NCBI GenBank assembly: GCA_009192285.1
Contig: WBVU01000005.1
Span: 868,001-932,000 of the forward strand
Direction: 5' to 3'
Length of the DNA: 64,000 nucleotides
Source: Morchella semilibera
Taxonomy: Eukaryota > Ascomycota > Pezizomycetes > Pezizales > Morchellaceae
Shown: one piece after another, positions 1-12,092 of the stretch
Layout of the letters: each line of letters starts with the position of its first letter
How positions within the stretch are numbered: position 1 is the first letter of the stretch
The notes under the pieces: generated by a model
What the model was told of the DNA's origin: nothing
What the model saw: the letters and a program-made list of their open reading frames with translations, nothing else
Database searches by the model: none
Translations under genes and position numbers: made by a program

Positions 1-177
1 GCCGATCTTTCGAGTAATGGCGATAATAGAGCTAGAGGCTTTGGGTTAGCCCGTACTCTCCATTTCCAAAGCGAAAGGGAACTCTTGCATATCCCATAAC
101 AGGTGATTCATTCCGGTGTGCACAGCACCGCGCACCGACCCCGCTTCACCACCTCCCACCCCCGACCCCCCCTAAAC

Positions 178-185
178 TATAAAAG
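178..185 (+). promoter_or_regulatory. TATA-box-like site, no clear gene downstream
   Basis: TATAAAAG is followed by a CT-rich stretch (190-205), which resembles a fungal core promoter. No convincing coding region follows on the plus strand before the telomere-like motif at 369, so the site may be fortuitous or serve a gene whose exons I cannot recognise. Confidence 0.25.
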
Positions 186-909
186 GCACTCACTCCCTCA
201 CCGCCGATACCCACAAACAGCACCACCACCTCACCCTCACCCCCGCGACTCTGAGGAGGTGCATCTAGCTCCTGCATCCAACGGAATCCCGCCCTCTACT
301 CCCCCGTATCCGCACTCTTACCCCACATGATAAGTGACATGCATTCGGCCCTTGGAAAATGAGGACAAGGGTTAGGGTTAAAGGTGTTCATAGAGGGTGA
401 TCTGCGGCTACATCTGTCGTTCTGGAGTGGGTCCATGGGTTCTGCACGTGCGGGGAGTAGATTAGGGTCTGTATATAGAATATATATGGAGGCCCTTTGT
501 TGTGCCCGTACTTGTGGGGCTGCTTATGGCAATTTGCGACGAGGTATAAATACTACTGGCTCGAGCATAGTGCGATTATTTGGTACGTGGGGTCGATAGT
601 AAGAAATCCAAACTACTGCCGTTAATCACTGGAGGGCCCACCCTACTGAGGTGGGAAAATTGATTTGGGTATATAACCCTAACCCTGCTCTTCTGTGTGC
701 TGATCCTCTGCTCCTTCAGTCGCGGAATATCGTGTTAAGGATTCATATATATATTCTTTCTCAACGCGCGGACAGGACATTTTTCTTGTCGGTACTTAGG
801 CATGAGAGATTAACCAGAAGTAATATCATTCCCGTAGAAAGGTACACAACATCCTGTCAATCCCCCCCCCCCTTTGCCGCCCCGGACTAAACACCACTGT
901 CCACCCGCA

Positions 910-1918
910 CTACTCCGCTTTCAGAAATCCCCCATCATCAAACAGCCCCCGATACCTCGCCAGCTCCACCATCGTCTCCAGCACCGTCCCCCGCCAGTAG
1001 TCCGCGTAATTCCCATGCGCGTAATAGTACATCGCAAAGTTCTTCCCCCTTTTCAGAGTAGATTCGTTCTGCAGCGTGCTATCATTAATCACCGGCAGAT
1101 CCGCGTATGCACCCCGATCCTCCAGCCGCAGCCCCAGCGCCGCCAGACTGGAAAAAATGGTGTCGGCGTCAGGCACGGCAAAGGCACCGCCTCGGGGGAA
1201 AGCGGCGTGTAGCTTGCGCCGCAGGAGGCAGTCGAGCTCGGCTAGTGCGGAGGCGGGGAGGTTGTCAACATCCACCATGTGTGTACGTCCGAGCCGGCCG
1301 TGCCAGTTAGTCCTGATGATCTGTTGGAATACCTCGTGTGAGGCGGCACCGCGCCCGGAGGCGATGGTGCGTGGGTGGTTTGGATGGGAGCATGGAATGG
1401 GGGTATCCGTGGTTGTGGGAGTGGGTGGAGTTGGGGTAGTCTGGCCTGTGCCGTGTGGATGAGTGGAGGGAGTCGGGGTGGTCGGAGTGGTTGTTGAAGG
1501 CGTGGGGGTGGGGGTCGAGGTGGTGGTGGTTGTAGGAGTGGAAGGTGCGTGCTCGGCTTGAAGACGAGCAACTGTGGCAGCAAGATGGGTATTAACACTA
1601 TTGGTAGATTTGAGCTCGGCCTGGAGACTGTTGACCATGGACTGGAGGGCGGCGACATCGGTGGGGAGGGATGAACCGGGGGCTGTGACAGGCTGGGGAG
1701 TGGTTTCTATAGGTTGGCCGGAAATAGAAGCCGGGGTGTAGGAGCTCTTGCTCCGGCGCACAAAGTGTGTTTTTCTAGCTATGGGCGGGGTTAGGACGTG
1801 GTTTTGGGGTCTGGAACAAGGAGATCTCGAGAAGGGGTGCGGACTCACCGCTAGGCCATTCTAGTTCAAACTCCATAGGGCCCGCGCCCTCTGGCCAGTT
1901 ACCCGGGGGCGTAGTCAT
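910..1918 (-). CDS. Hypothetical protein, two exons, Thr/Pro-rich middle
   Basis: I do not recognise the family. The model uses exon 1 at 1849-1918 and exon 2 at 910-1778. The 70-nt intron (1779-1848) has a GTGAGT donor, a CTAAC branch-like motif and an ATAG acceptor, and it joins in frame to give 312 residues. The chosen ATG follows a CT-rich leader; the frame is open further upstream to about 2104, so a longer start is possible. Residues about 62-100 are heptad-like and may form a coiled coil, 101-150 are almost only Thr, Pro and Ser, and 165-312 form a more normal, probably globular C-terminal region containing WHGRLGRTHMVDVDNLP and a Tyr-rich YYYAHGNYADYW stretch. No signal peptide or membrane segment is visible. 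The intron and ordinary composition at the C-terminus favour a real gene. Confidence 0.6.
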
Positions 1919-3896
1919 GTTCGAAGGGTTTTGAGGAGCTGGAAGAAAGGCGGACAAATGCCAGTTTATGTTCAGGGTGGAAGGTTTTTCTTGGGGAGGG
2001 GAAGTCGGGGGGGGTTGAGGATTCAGTCTTTGGATTGGGTGCCTGATCATGATTTCCTGATTTCCTTTCATTGTATGTAGCCCGAACATAGCCGAGGGTA
2101 GCACAAGACCGCGACACAGTTAATCACTCGAATCTGCCACGGCCTTGGACAAACGAGTGATATATTGTGATTAGAAGTCCAGTTATTGTTCGTCCATACA
2201 CAACCACACGTACTGAGGGTATCGAGCACTTCTCAAATCCTCTTTAATAGTACATTCTGAATTAAAGAGCCGGATATAATTGATGATGTAAACAAAAAAA
2301 AATTCAATTCCGGGATTCAAGCCCTAACCCTTGTTACAAACCCTGGTCTACAAAACCCGTGAAGCTATCATAGGGGGTCTAAGTAGGACTTAGAATTAGA
2401 CCAGGGGTTTCGTCGCCTTTGGCCAAAGGTATTAGAATTTAGGTATTGTTCGGTAATCTAGGATAGGGTCTGGAGTAATTCCAAACAGCTGACTTGGAGT
2501 GTGGAATGCGTAGGAACATATTCATTCAGAGGTTTCGGGTTTCACGCCCCCTAATCCCGGTTCCTCTGGCGATTTATTAAAATTCACTCTGATATCTGGC
2601 TATGTCGCTTTCCCGGGCGTATACGCACGGTGCAAGGGGGTGATGGAGGGTTGCTCTATCAAAAATGCTTCAAGGCCCAACAGTTAATATGAGGTGCTTA
2701 TGGCCTTTGGATATCTAGTGCATGCACCTGCAGTATTGTTAAAGGCTTTTAAAATGAACGTATTGATGATGGGCTTAAGGGAGAGCACTTAAACCCTGTT
2801 CTAAGATACCCCGCCTCAGTTGCCAACGTACCTCTAGTATTGCCACGTATACTACCTCCAGACCTTTTAATTACAGAGTCAACTCCCTGTTTCCTAGCAC
2901 ATTGACATGTCTATGTCTACTCGCTCCCTTGTAACAAGTTGTACATTCTCGAATTCACCCTTGAGTGCTAGATAGACTCTCGAGTCTAAGCAAGGGCAAA
3001 ACTACGAATGTTAGTGTACATACAGTAGTGGCATGTCGAGGGGATCCCAGGAAGTCTTGATGCGGGGTATCTGGCAGGATATTTTGTTGTGGCCAGCCAT
3101 GTTCACAGTTTCAACCAGGTGGGCGTCACCATGGCCTCCCCTTACTTCACCAATGTCCTCGGTTATCTTTACCTGGCTAGTTAATAATACCTAACCAATA
3201 CGAAGCAGGGCGTAATAACGTGTGGGTTAGGGTTGTTTCGCGGGGAAAGTGGCGGTAAGGATGGTTAACGTTCTGTGGGCACATATGAGAACCCTAACCC
3301 TGACGGTAAATTTGTTTACTTAGCCCGTAGATGATAGATGGAGGTGGAATATGAATAAGGTTAGCAGATGTCTCATATGAACTCAACGCTGGGGGAACGA
3401 CTAGACTCATCGAGCGAAGGTTCACAAACCTTTGGTGGTTGGGACAATGGCATTCACCATAAATTACATGTAGTTATATGTATGCGCGTCAGGTCGTCTC
3501 GCTTTTACTTTTAAAGCCTTTAGGTAGGTTATCAGAAGACATAGTGGTGGGTACGGGGGTACTGGGGTGAGTAACGTGTCTGGTCGGATTTTTCTTTCTG
3601 ACTTTCAAAGGCTTAAGCCCAGAATTCGGCCTCCGGCGGATTTCCAAACCTACAGGTTACGTGGGTTGGGTGCTAGGAGATTGCGGTATTTGTGTACAGC
3701 TTATCTACCCCTCCACAGGTGGTGGAACAAGGTCTTTCTTTATATAGCAAGGAGAAGATGCCCTCCCTTGGTGGGGTGAACTGTGGGTGCGTGGGACCGC
3801 TTTTCCTTGGCGACTATGACGAGCCCTAACCTAGCCCTAGCCCACTTCTCCCCACACTACCGAGGGTATTTGGTCGCAGAGAGCAAACATTTTTCT

Positions 3897-4051
3897 TCAA
3901 CGCCATCAGAGGGTGGACCTCTTCAACCCAATTTTCTATAAACCAACTTTACGACTACAACCACCATCACCATCAACGCCATCAGAGGATGGACCTCTTC
4001 AACCCAATTATCTATAAACCCACTTTACGATCACAATCACCACCACCACCT
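3897..4051 (+). repeat. Two-copy tandem repeat of about 76 bp containing a TATA-like box
   Basis: Copies at about 3897-3972 and 3973-4051 share TCAACGCCATCAGAGG, a central TCTATAAACC and an AC-rich tail. They differ by a few substitutions. The second copy runs into GATTAGGTAAGT, a good splice donor, so this could be a duplicated core promoter with a leader intron, but no coding exon was recognised after it. Confidence 0.7.
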
Positions 4052-4819
4052 CAACGGATTAGGTAAGTAGAAAAATAGCCATCACCACCTCACTCCGTCT
4101 CACGTTCATCAAATTAAACAGAGAGCTTTTAGTTCTGTGCCTGGTCCTCTTGCCGTTGACTCCACCGGCGGCGGTCTTTTGCTTGTCCACCCCAGGTGCG
4201 CTTACCCTCTTAGATTCCTCCTGAAGTTTATGGGAAAGGGGGTCGCACGTCCGAGGCAGCAATGCTCTTTTACGGGTAACTAACCCTAACCCTAATTTAC
4301 TAACCCCAACTTACCCGTAATCAGTACCTACATGTAGCTTGTCCCTTTCTTTCGTCCTCTCCCCTCTTGCACTTCATGTCTTCCATGGGGTGGCCACCCA
4401 TTCGCCCCACCCATCAAAGGGCAGCGATGACGAGAAGGATAACGACAGAAAGGTACGATAGATAACTACGACAGAGACATAAGGATTTGCGCCAAGCTGA
4501 GCTCCGCCCACTTCTAGCGGCGCTGTGCCCCCCCCCCCGGCTGTCCACCGTGCCAACCCCACCCCCCTCGCCCGGACCGCACCCAGCAAGCCGCCGGCTG
4601 CAGCTCTTGCCTAATGAGGCTGTTGCTATGCAGCACTCGGATATCGAGATCAGTCCTTCTAACAGACAATAGGAGAATGCAGATTGTTATTTATAGGTAT
4701 CCCTTTCAGGCCTTTGTTCAAATTATTCTCTTTTGACATAATTCGAGATCGGGTTATAGCCGGTGTTAATGAAGGCTCCCTTATGCTACAGCTTGGTTGG
4801 CCAAGCCAAGACTGTCCAA

Positions 4820-4855
4820 ACTAAGCGCAGACCACAAACTAAGCGCAGACCACAA
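4820..4855 (+). repeat. Perfect 18-bp tandem duplication
   Basis: ACTAAGCGCAGACCACAA is present twice in direct succession. There are no flanking gene features. Confidence 0.85.
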
Positions 4856-7533
4856 GCAGCTATTGCCGACATCTAAGTCACCGACGACAGACGACCTTCG
4901 CAATAAGTCAACTCGATGCAACCTTCCTGCACCGACTCGTCACGACTTCACAAAAACCTCAGGAATGTCGCAAGCCTAATAAAGGGCTGAACGCCAATAC
5001 CAAAAAATAACTGGAAAAAGAACGAGAGGAAAAAGAAAAAAACATTCCGGAAGTCACTTCCCAAAACCATAACCCCCCGCTGGGAGCCCCGCGCCTTTGC
5101 TCAACCAGCAACCTTTACCGGGAGTCCTTTATACCACATTTTGTTATGGGGAAAAACCAAACATGTACCGAGACATGACTTGAGACCCAATAACTAATCC
5201 TGTGTTGACTTGTCTAATTGCCCTCCGGGTCTCGTCTTGTGTTGTCAAGGCCTCGGGACCATATTTCGTGGCCGCTTGTGTTGTGCCCGTCGATAGATGC
5301 ATGTTTGAGGCATAATATGTGACCAGCGCTCGCTTAAGTCGAGCCGACAATATATCAGGCTGGTGGAGGCGCCGCCTGTGGAAAATCGTACTTAGTATGT
5401 TTCCGCCTGTTAAACCTAGGTCACGCTATCTCGCTTTTTAGATCTTCCAGAGGCCAAAAAGCGGTTGGTTTCTACGGACACTTACGGTTGAGCTTACGCA
5501 TTCCGCCGCGTAGCATTTCCCAGAAATGTAACCTTGGATCAATAATCAGTGGGGTCCCACCGCGTCCGATAACAGCAGTAGGGTTACACAAGGTCACAGA
5601 GTGCGCCATATCTATACGCTGCAGGGCATGATTCTGGATGTTGGATACCAAGGGTACAGCAGCTACACGCCGGCAGCAGGATACACAAGCTATGAGATTC
5701 TGGCTTTCTTTTCAATACTTGCGTCTGACATAGCCGAAGGCATAAGAAATCGAGAGACGGGATCGCCGGAGTCAGCCCAGCTATCTATAACCGACGTTTC
5801 CGGTGTCCGCTTGTAACCACAAGTGATGGGGTAAGGATTCCAGCGGGAGGGTTGGGTTTTCTCCTTTGATCGAGGATTGGGAGGCTCTACGGATCCTATT
5901 GGGATACAGATCAGATCGCTACCTAGCGGATGTGAGGGTAAGCAGTTCGCCACATTTTCAGTCTTTGGAGAACTTAGATATGCTGTAAAATCTGCACGCT
6001 GCCGCTCTACTGGGGTTGAAGAGTTTCTTCTGCATGTATGCCTTGCATAACAGGCGGTGGCATAGCTCGCCAGCACAGCGGATCACTCGATGGCGCCAGA
6101 GCCACCTAACAGGGAAACGTTTTACGGCTGGTGCCCACGAGTGATATACGGTGATTTTACGGGTTTTTATTTACCGGGGTGCTCGGTGCTCCTAGTTTCA
6201 CTGCCAACACCTCCCACGGTCCCTAATATCTCATGTATAAAACAGCTAGATTACTATCTTTCGCAGTGACCACCCACTCCCATGATAGCGGACATCGCCT
6301 CACCCTATATATATTTATGGACAAAGTAGAGCCTCGGAGCAACGCTTATATCCAGCCAGTACCGGACAGATTTTGTGGTGTAGGCTTACCCCTACAATAC
6401 AAGATCAGGCAGTGTACAATATATACCTCGAAATGGCGAGTTTTTCAGGGTTAGGGTTATCTCGCCCATACCGACGCATTTATTTATACTTCATGTCCCG
6501 TACCGCATGTTGAAGGAGTTGATAGTTCACCTAAAGACTATCCCAGTGTCATACACTATCAGGCGCCACGGGTTGAGGCGCTTATAGCCCCTGCGTCCGG
6601 AATGGAATCGGATCGACAGGCAGGTTCGGACAAACAGGCGGGTTCCGAACCGGAGCAACAATATGATCGGAACCAGCTATACCGCCCTAGTCACTAGCGG
6701 CCGTAAGAAAGAATCTAGTTCGTCAGCGAAACAACCAGCTCCACTATCCCTACCGCAAGCACTTATGCAAAATCACAGATCCAAAACCATCAGAGAATTT
6801 GCCATAACCCCCGGGCTGCACCCGAGCTATCAACCAATCAATCGATCAATATCAAAAGAGAATGGTAAAATGGAAACAGCGAGAGCCACATGTACTGGAG
6901 TGGTATTTCCAGCAATAGGAGCAGGATTTCTCACGATAACCAGATCGAGAATAAAGTGGAAAGTAGAGGTCAGGTCCGGAAACAGACTGTGCGCACATGA
7001 AGGTCCCCCCTGGATTCATTGCATCTAGAATATGGGTTAGTCCAAGCAAGAAACAGTAGCACAGAGCTCGCAGAACATACCCTCGGAATAACGCTCTTGT
7101 ATGCAGTCCACAAGACTCTTCCTAGGGCGGTCAGTGGTTGTAGCGGTATTGATAGTCTTAGTAGTTCTAACACTCTCTGTGGTTTCAACAAGCACAAGCG
7201 AACCTTCTCAAGAACCCGGCAGGACCGGGGCTTGTAGCGCAAGTGTCATCTCCGAAAGGATCTCTGCCATCTAGGCGAACGCAGTACTAGTAGCAATAGT
7301 ACTATCGATGGTAGTGGAAGAGATGGTAGAGTAGTGCCATGGAAGTAACAGGGGGAGGGGCCCTGGAGTGGCGCGGGGAGCTTGATCCTCTTTTGTTGAA
7401 GGATAGTTGGGGAACGCGGAAGCTTGGTGGTGGAGGGAAGTTTGGTGGTTCAGGGTTAGGTTTCAGACTAGCGTTAGGGTTAGCAAAACGGTCCCACGCA
7501 CCCACACTTCTATTTTCTCCCTTTCTCTCTGCT

Positions 7534-7815
7534 ATGGATAGCCCTTACTATCTATTACCGCCACCACTACCACCACCACTACCACCACCACCTACAACAG
7601 CAACACCTTCAGCGCTGCCGCCGGGAGTGATCATCCAGATGGAACCACAGCCGTCACCATTGAGCAATCTGGGATTAGTCGCCTACCAGGCAGTTCCAAA
7701 TGAGCTGGCCGAGAATCCGATGGATAATCATTCTAGACTCTCGCAAATGCATGTACCATACCAAGCTTTATTAAACCTCATAATGAAAATGAGATCATGG
7801 CCGAAAACCTACTAA
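7534..7815 (+). CDS. Doubtful small ORF, proline-rich start
   Basis: A 93-codon ORF starts at an ATG immediately after a pyrimidine-rich leader (7505-7532) and about 50 bp after a telomere-like motif, an arrangement seen at real fungal genes. The N-terminus is MDSPYYLL followed by a run of prolines; the rest has no recognisable domain. There is no homology evidence and no intron. The frame is open upstream to 7339, but that part includes the telobox and is unlikely to be coding. It may be chance. Confidence 0.25.
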   Translation: MDSPYYLLPPPLPPPLPPPPTTATPSALPPGVIIQMEPQPSPLSNLGLVAYQAVPNELAENPMDNHSRLSQMHVPYQALLNLIMKMRSWPKTY

Positions 7816-8944
7816 GTCTGGTTAACCATAGTTAAAATGGGGAATTTACCTTCACATCCGCCTATCTTCTACTATCCGAGGCCCAGCACCTTCTTGAGTA
7901 GCCGTTGGCCGTATCCCATACTCCTACTGCACGGCCCCGCTCTCTGTTGCTGCCCGCGGGCTAGGAGCATATGTAATTACAGGAGCAGAGTGGTATTTTA
8001 TGTTTAATTAGGTGATTTGTGAAGACGACGACATAACATGAGGTTTTGGGTAGAGGTATCCTCCTCCTCCTTAAGGCCTAGGATAGAGGGGTGGATGTGG
8101 TCGAACGCCCACATGAGCCCTCTGAATTGTAATATTATTACCTTGGGGTGGTGATCGGCCTGGAGTTATTTGTAGCGCTCCCTCGTGCCGTCGCATTTTA
8201 GATATGCTTCGTGCTAAATAAACCCCGCACTAAAGTCGCTACTACGCATGAACTCCTGTCGTGGTCGGGCAGATCAGCGTTACCTTCCTCCTCGGGGGTG
8301 AGTTGCGAGAAAGCTTACATAATTGGAATGAGTGTGATATTTAATGATAGAGGTGGGATTTTGTGTCCTGATTGCGTGTTGTCTCTATACAATGGGATCT
8401 TTAGGAGAAGAGGTGGGGGGACATAAAAGGGTTCCTAGCTTATAGGGACTACCTCATGTACGTAAACCGGGGTGATACCGTATGACTCGGGGTTAGGGTT
8501 GGGGTTTCACACGCCTTCAGTTGATGTGTAGCTTTAGTGTCCGCCTATCGTGTTGTATCCTGAAGCCCCTGTTCTTGTGACGGAGAGTGGTAAATTGCTT
8601 TGGTGGCTGGGTGCTTATGTGGACCGAGTGATATTCTATGAACTAGCCTGATTATCAGCTCTAACTTTCCAAGACTATTACAAGACGTGATACTCTCCAA
8701 GCAAGGCCTAGGTCTATGTAGATAGGTCTTGGGATGGTGGAGCATTGTGCAGGGCTCCGTGATTCGACCATTATACATGCACATAGTGGTTGCTTCCGGA
8801 GGAACCTCCTCCCCGAGATGTCAATGTGCCATGGCCATCTCTTCCCGCTAAGGTAGCCTTCTGCGCCTTGTGGATCCCTTCGCTTCTCAATGCAATCATG
8901 GCTCCCCCCCCCCCTTACAGGAAACAGCGCTTCCGGCCCCACTA
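7816..8944. other. No gene seen
   Basis: Only short open frames without domains, and one telomere-like motif at 8491. Confidence 0.5.
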
Positions 8945-9091
8945 CCGCAAAATCTCAGTTTATTCGGACGGTTGCCAAGAGGACAATTTTGCAGAGGAGC
9001 TGAAAAATACCACCCCTTAAAGGAAGAGATCAGAGCCTTTTACAGCCAGCACCGCTCTTGGCAATCATCCGAATAAACTGAGATTTTGCGG
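8945..9091. mobile_element. Small TIR element (MITE), TA-flanked, pogo-like ends
   Basis: A 147-bp unit has 24-bp perfect terminal inverted repeats beginning CCGCAAAATCTCAGTTTATT and TA on both sides (8943-8944, 9092-9093). A second inverted pair (TTGCCAAGAG) lies just inside. The CCGCA start and TA duplication resemble the TIR of the pogo-like transposon at 34441-51499, so a pogo-type transposase may have mobilised it (inference). Confidence 0.8.
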
Positions 9092-9137
9092 TACTAGTTG
9101 CGTTGGTTTTTGGTGGTATGTAGACCCAGTCTAGACT

Positions 9138-9595
9138 TCCGGGAACTTTATCTGATGGCTTCTCAGGCCAAATTGCAACGAGGCACTCAAACCCTTTCTG
9201 GTAATCGTGATATAAACAGCGCAATAAATGAAATAATGATACCAACTGTCATGCGTGCCAAAAACTACCGCCTGGACGTTCTGAGCGTTAGATTGATCAT
9301 GTTACCATAAAGGGTTTAAGTGCCTTGGATTGAAAACCGGCCTGACAAGCTATCAGATAGACTGATAACTCGTCAGGCCGCATTTGAAACTGAGATACCT
9401 AAACCCTTCCTTTATGGTAGCGTGATGAATTTAACGCCCAGAATATTCTGGTGGTAGTTTTTGGCATGCGTGACAGTTTGTAACATTGTTTCAATTGATT
9501 GCGCTGTTTATATCACGGATTACCTTTCCGGGTACGTTTAGGTGTCTCGCTGCAATATGGCCTGACGAGTTATCAGATAAAGCTCCGAGTAAGTT
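9138..9595. mobile_element. Fold-back element made of two head-to-head units
   Basis: Two arms of about 200 bp (about 9138-9335 and 9385-9595) are imperfect inverted copies. The motif GGCCTGACGAGTTATCAGAT or its complement recurs at both outer ends and twice in the centre (9341-9380), so each half looks like a TIR element of its own. No coding capacity. Confidence 0.7.
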
Positions 9596-9620
9596 ACGAT
9601 AACCAAGACATTTGTACATA

Positions 9621-9783
9621 CAGGATGCATATCACATATCACTTTTTGCATCAATAGTCGTTAACACTAAATGAAAATGGTATGAGGAATACTGGCGGGG
9701 GATATTTCTAAGGATGGGTACTCAAAGTATTAAGCGGCGTATTCTTAAGCACGGAATTTAAAAACGATATGTGATACATCCTG
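9621..9783. mobile_element. Small TIR element (MITE), TA-flanked
   Basis: Imperfect terminal inverted repeats begin CAGGATG and continue ATATCACATATC on the left and ATCACATATC on the right. TA lies on both sides (9619-9620, 9784-9785). 163 bp, no coding capacity. Confidence 0.65.
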
Positions 9784-10108
9784 TATCAGTTTAGTGTTAG
9801 TGGGTGTTGTGGTCAAGGAGAATCTGAACACCGTTTCCTGGTAGTAAACATCTCGACCCCCGCTAGCGCGTTATTATGCTCAGGTTCTTCATTTGTTTTA
9901 GTGTTGGGGGCTAAGGGATTCTATCGAATAGAGGCTTTCAGTTGACCAAAGTACATTCTTTCACCTTCGCTTAACAAATACTACCAAGAGACAGACGAAG
10001 AAGCCAGGCCTGCGGAGTCTGCAATTTCCTATTTCCATTTGGCCCAAAGTCCCTTGTTGGCCAACTGGCAGTATTCGCCAAGCGTCGGTGAAGGACTGTA
10101 TTGTACTT

Positions 10109-10229
10109 GCTATCCACCATAAGAACCTGAAAGTGCGAGTGACAAAAACAGGGATAATATGTATGGAGAATTGTCTTGGCCCCATACAATTATTGACACC
10201 TGCATTTTCAGGTTCTTATGGTAGATAGC
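10109..10229. repeat. Inverted repeat, MITE-like
   Basis: 24-bp arms GCTATCCACCATAAGAACCT.. and their near-perfect complement are separated by about 70 bp. No clear target duplication. Confidence 0.65.
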
Positions 10230-10499
10230 GGGTGCAGCTAAAGCTGCATCAGTTGATTCCTGTTTCCCATTTTCAAAGTGAAAATAAAACTCCTGCAGCC
10301 AAGAACCTGTCCTAAAATACTTCGGACTATCGACAAACAGGGCATTCTTCAGCTACAGACTGAGGAATACTCGAGGACTGAATCTTTAGCATCGAGTATT
10401 TATCTGACATGTCAGCTGCGCAAGTTGAGCTGCATCCATGAGTCCCCTCCCACTCCGAAAACCTGAATCCTCCCATGCGCAGCCGCCCCTACAGCTGAC

Positions 10500-12092
10500 A
10501 TGTGACTATTTGAAATGGAAAACAGCGACCAACCGAAACCCCCCGTTTTCCACCCTAGCATATTCAAGATTTTAGGCTAAGAATCAATTTCGAGAAATGC
10601 TATCTGCCGCCTGGTAGAGCAATCCCTATAACTAGTAATTCGATGGTTAGCCTCAGGTTTCCATTTAAATACGCCGAGGGTTGTAAGTGGTGCTTGCGCC
10701 CATTGGTTGTGTACCTACATACGTACAGCATTGGTAAAATCATTGTTTTTCGACTCCTGTACCCACGATGATTCTACCAGAGGCTGTATGCTAGCACTAT
10801 TCCTTCCTACGCAGGATAGAGCTTTTAAGCCAACAGGTCAGCATCTACTAGCCGGAGGTAGTAGGTATTTTTCTATGTCACTCACAGAGGCCTCTATCAT
10901 GGTATCAAAAGTGCAACCGTGCGAGCATTAACCGCGTTTACCTGTTAGTATTGCTAGTAGGGGCCTTTTTTTTCGCCGATCCGTTTTTCCTGCAAACTAT
11001 GGCGGCTTCAAAGGTCTAATACATACAAATAGTTTTAGGTTCCCAGCACGCAGGTTCACCGGAAGGTAGTCAAAGCGCAAGTACGCCCGGAAAACGATCG
11101 TGGTCTCTCCTGGTACTATCGAGCTAGGGCTCGCCAATGCTCTGTCTTATTAGTGTGATTTGGTCAATCCCTGTTTTTCAAATTTTGAACCCAAATTTTG
11201 AGTTCTTGGCGGGGTCCTCGCACCAAGAGAGCTATCGCCAAGAACTAAATATTTAGATTCAGAGGTTGTTGGCCAAATCGCTATATCTACTAGTGCTTTT
11301 TTTAAAGCTTACTCTAAGCTAAAGTCCCCCCTATATCATATTATCTAATGCTGCACAGCTACTAGCCTAACCTTAGCCCTAAGTATTATCTATTATAAGC
11401 AGCAACTTTGGGGGTTTACAATATTCTTAAAATTCCGATCACTGCGAAAAAGGCAATAGCCTTGGAAGGCTTATTAATACACTCATGGAGCTATATCCGA
11501 AGGATTACAGTTAAGATCTGTGAATATGTCCTTGGGGTAAAAAAAACTCTGAAGAGGATAAAGTAAAAGTTAAGAAGCGAACTCTATAACTGGGGGTTGA
11601 TTTTTCATTTTATTTAGAAGATTCAGAAAACTATTTTTGGTTTGTTTTTACGCTTGTTCCGCTACCAAACGATCGCAATTAGGCTTAGTACACCTAAGTA
11701 TTCCAATTGCAAGCTAGACCAATGAACACAACAAACTCCTTATTCTTACCCAAAAATTGAGATCACATGATATTTATGAGAGGGACTCTGAAACATTCTT
11801 ACCTACACTTCCGCCAGATAGAGTAAGGCATATGTCATGAAGCACATCAGTGCCTTCTCCCCAAGGTGTCATTCAATTGTTAAACTAACCATCAATCCCA
11901 TATCTCTTGTTATATTAAATCCTCAACCGGGCAGAAATAAAAGATTACTCTACCCCATTTCAAAGAGAAAAATATAACTAAGATGAATTAGAGGAGACTT
12001 AAACAAAGACCTAAGTGCCCGGTAGAGATTATCGGGACTTCGTAGAGAAAGTCTGCTGTACCTGTTCATTTACTTTGGGCCTGAGCCTGAGC
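10500..12092. other. No gene seen
   Basis: AT-rich unique sequence with a short hairpin at about 11197-11245 (GAGTTCTTGGCG and its complement). No coding signal recognised. Confidence 0.5.

Larger units (their letters stand above)
1919..7300. other. Gene-poor stretch
   Basis: I see no convincing gene on either strand. The open frames here are under about 130 codons with no recognisable domain. The content is mixed unique sequence with telomere-like motifs, two small tandem duplications (3897-4051 and 4820-4855) and a C11 run near 4526. Confidence 0.6.
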
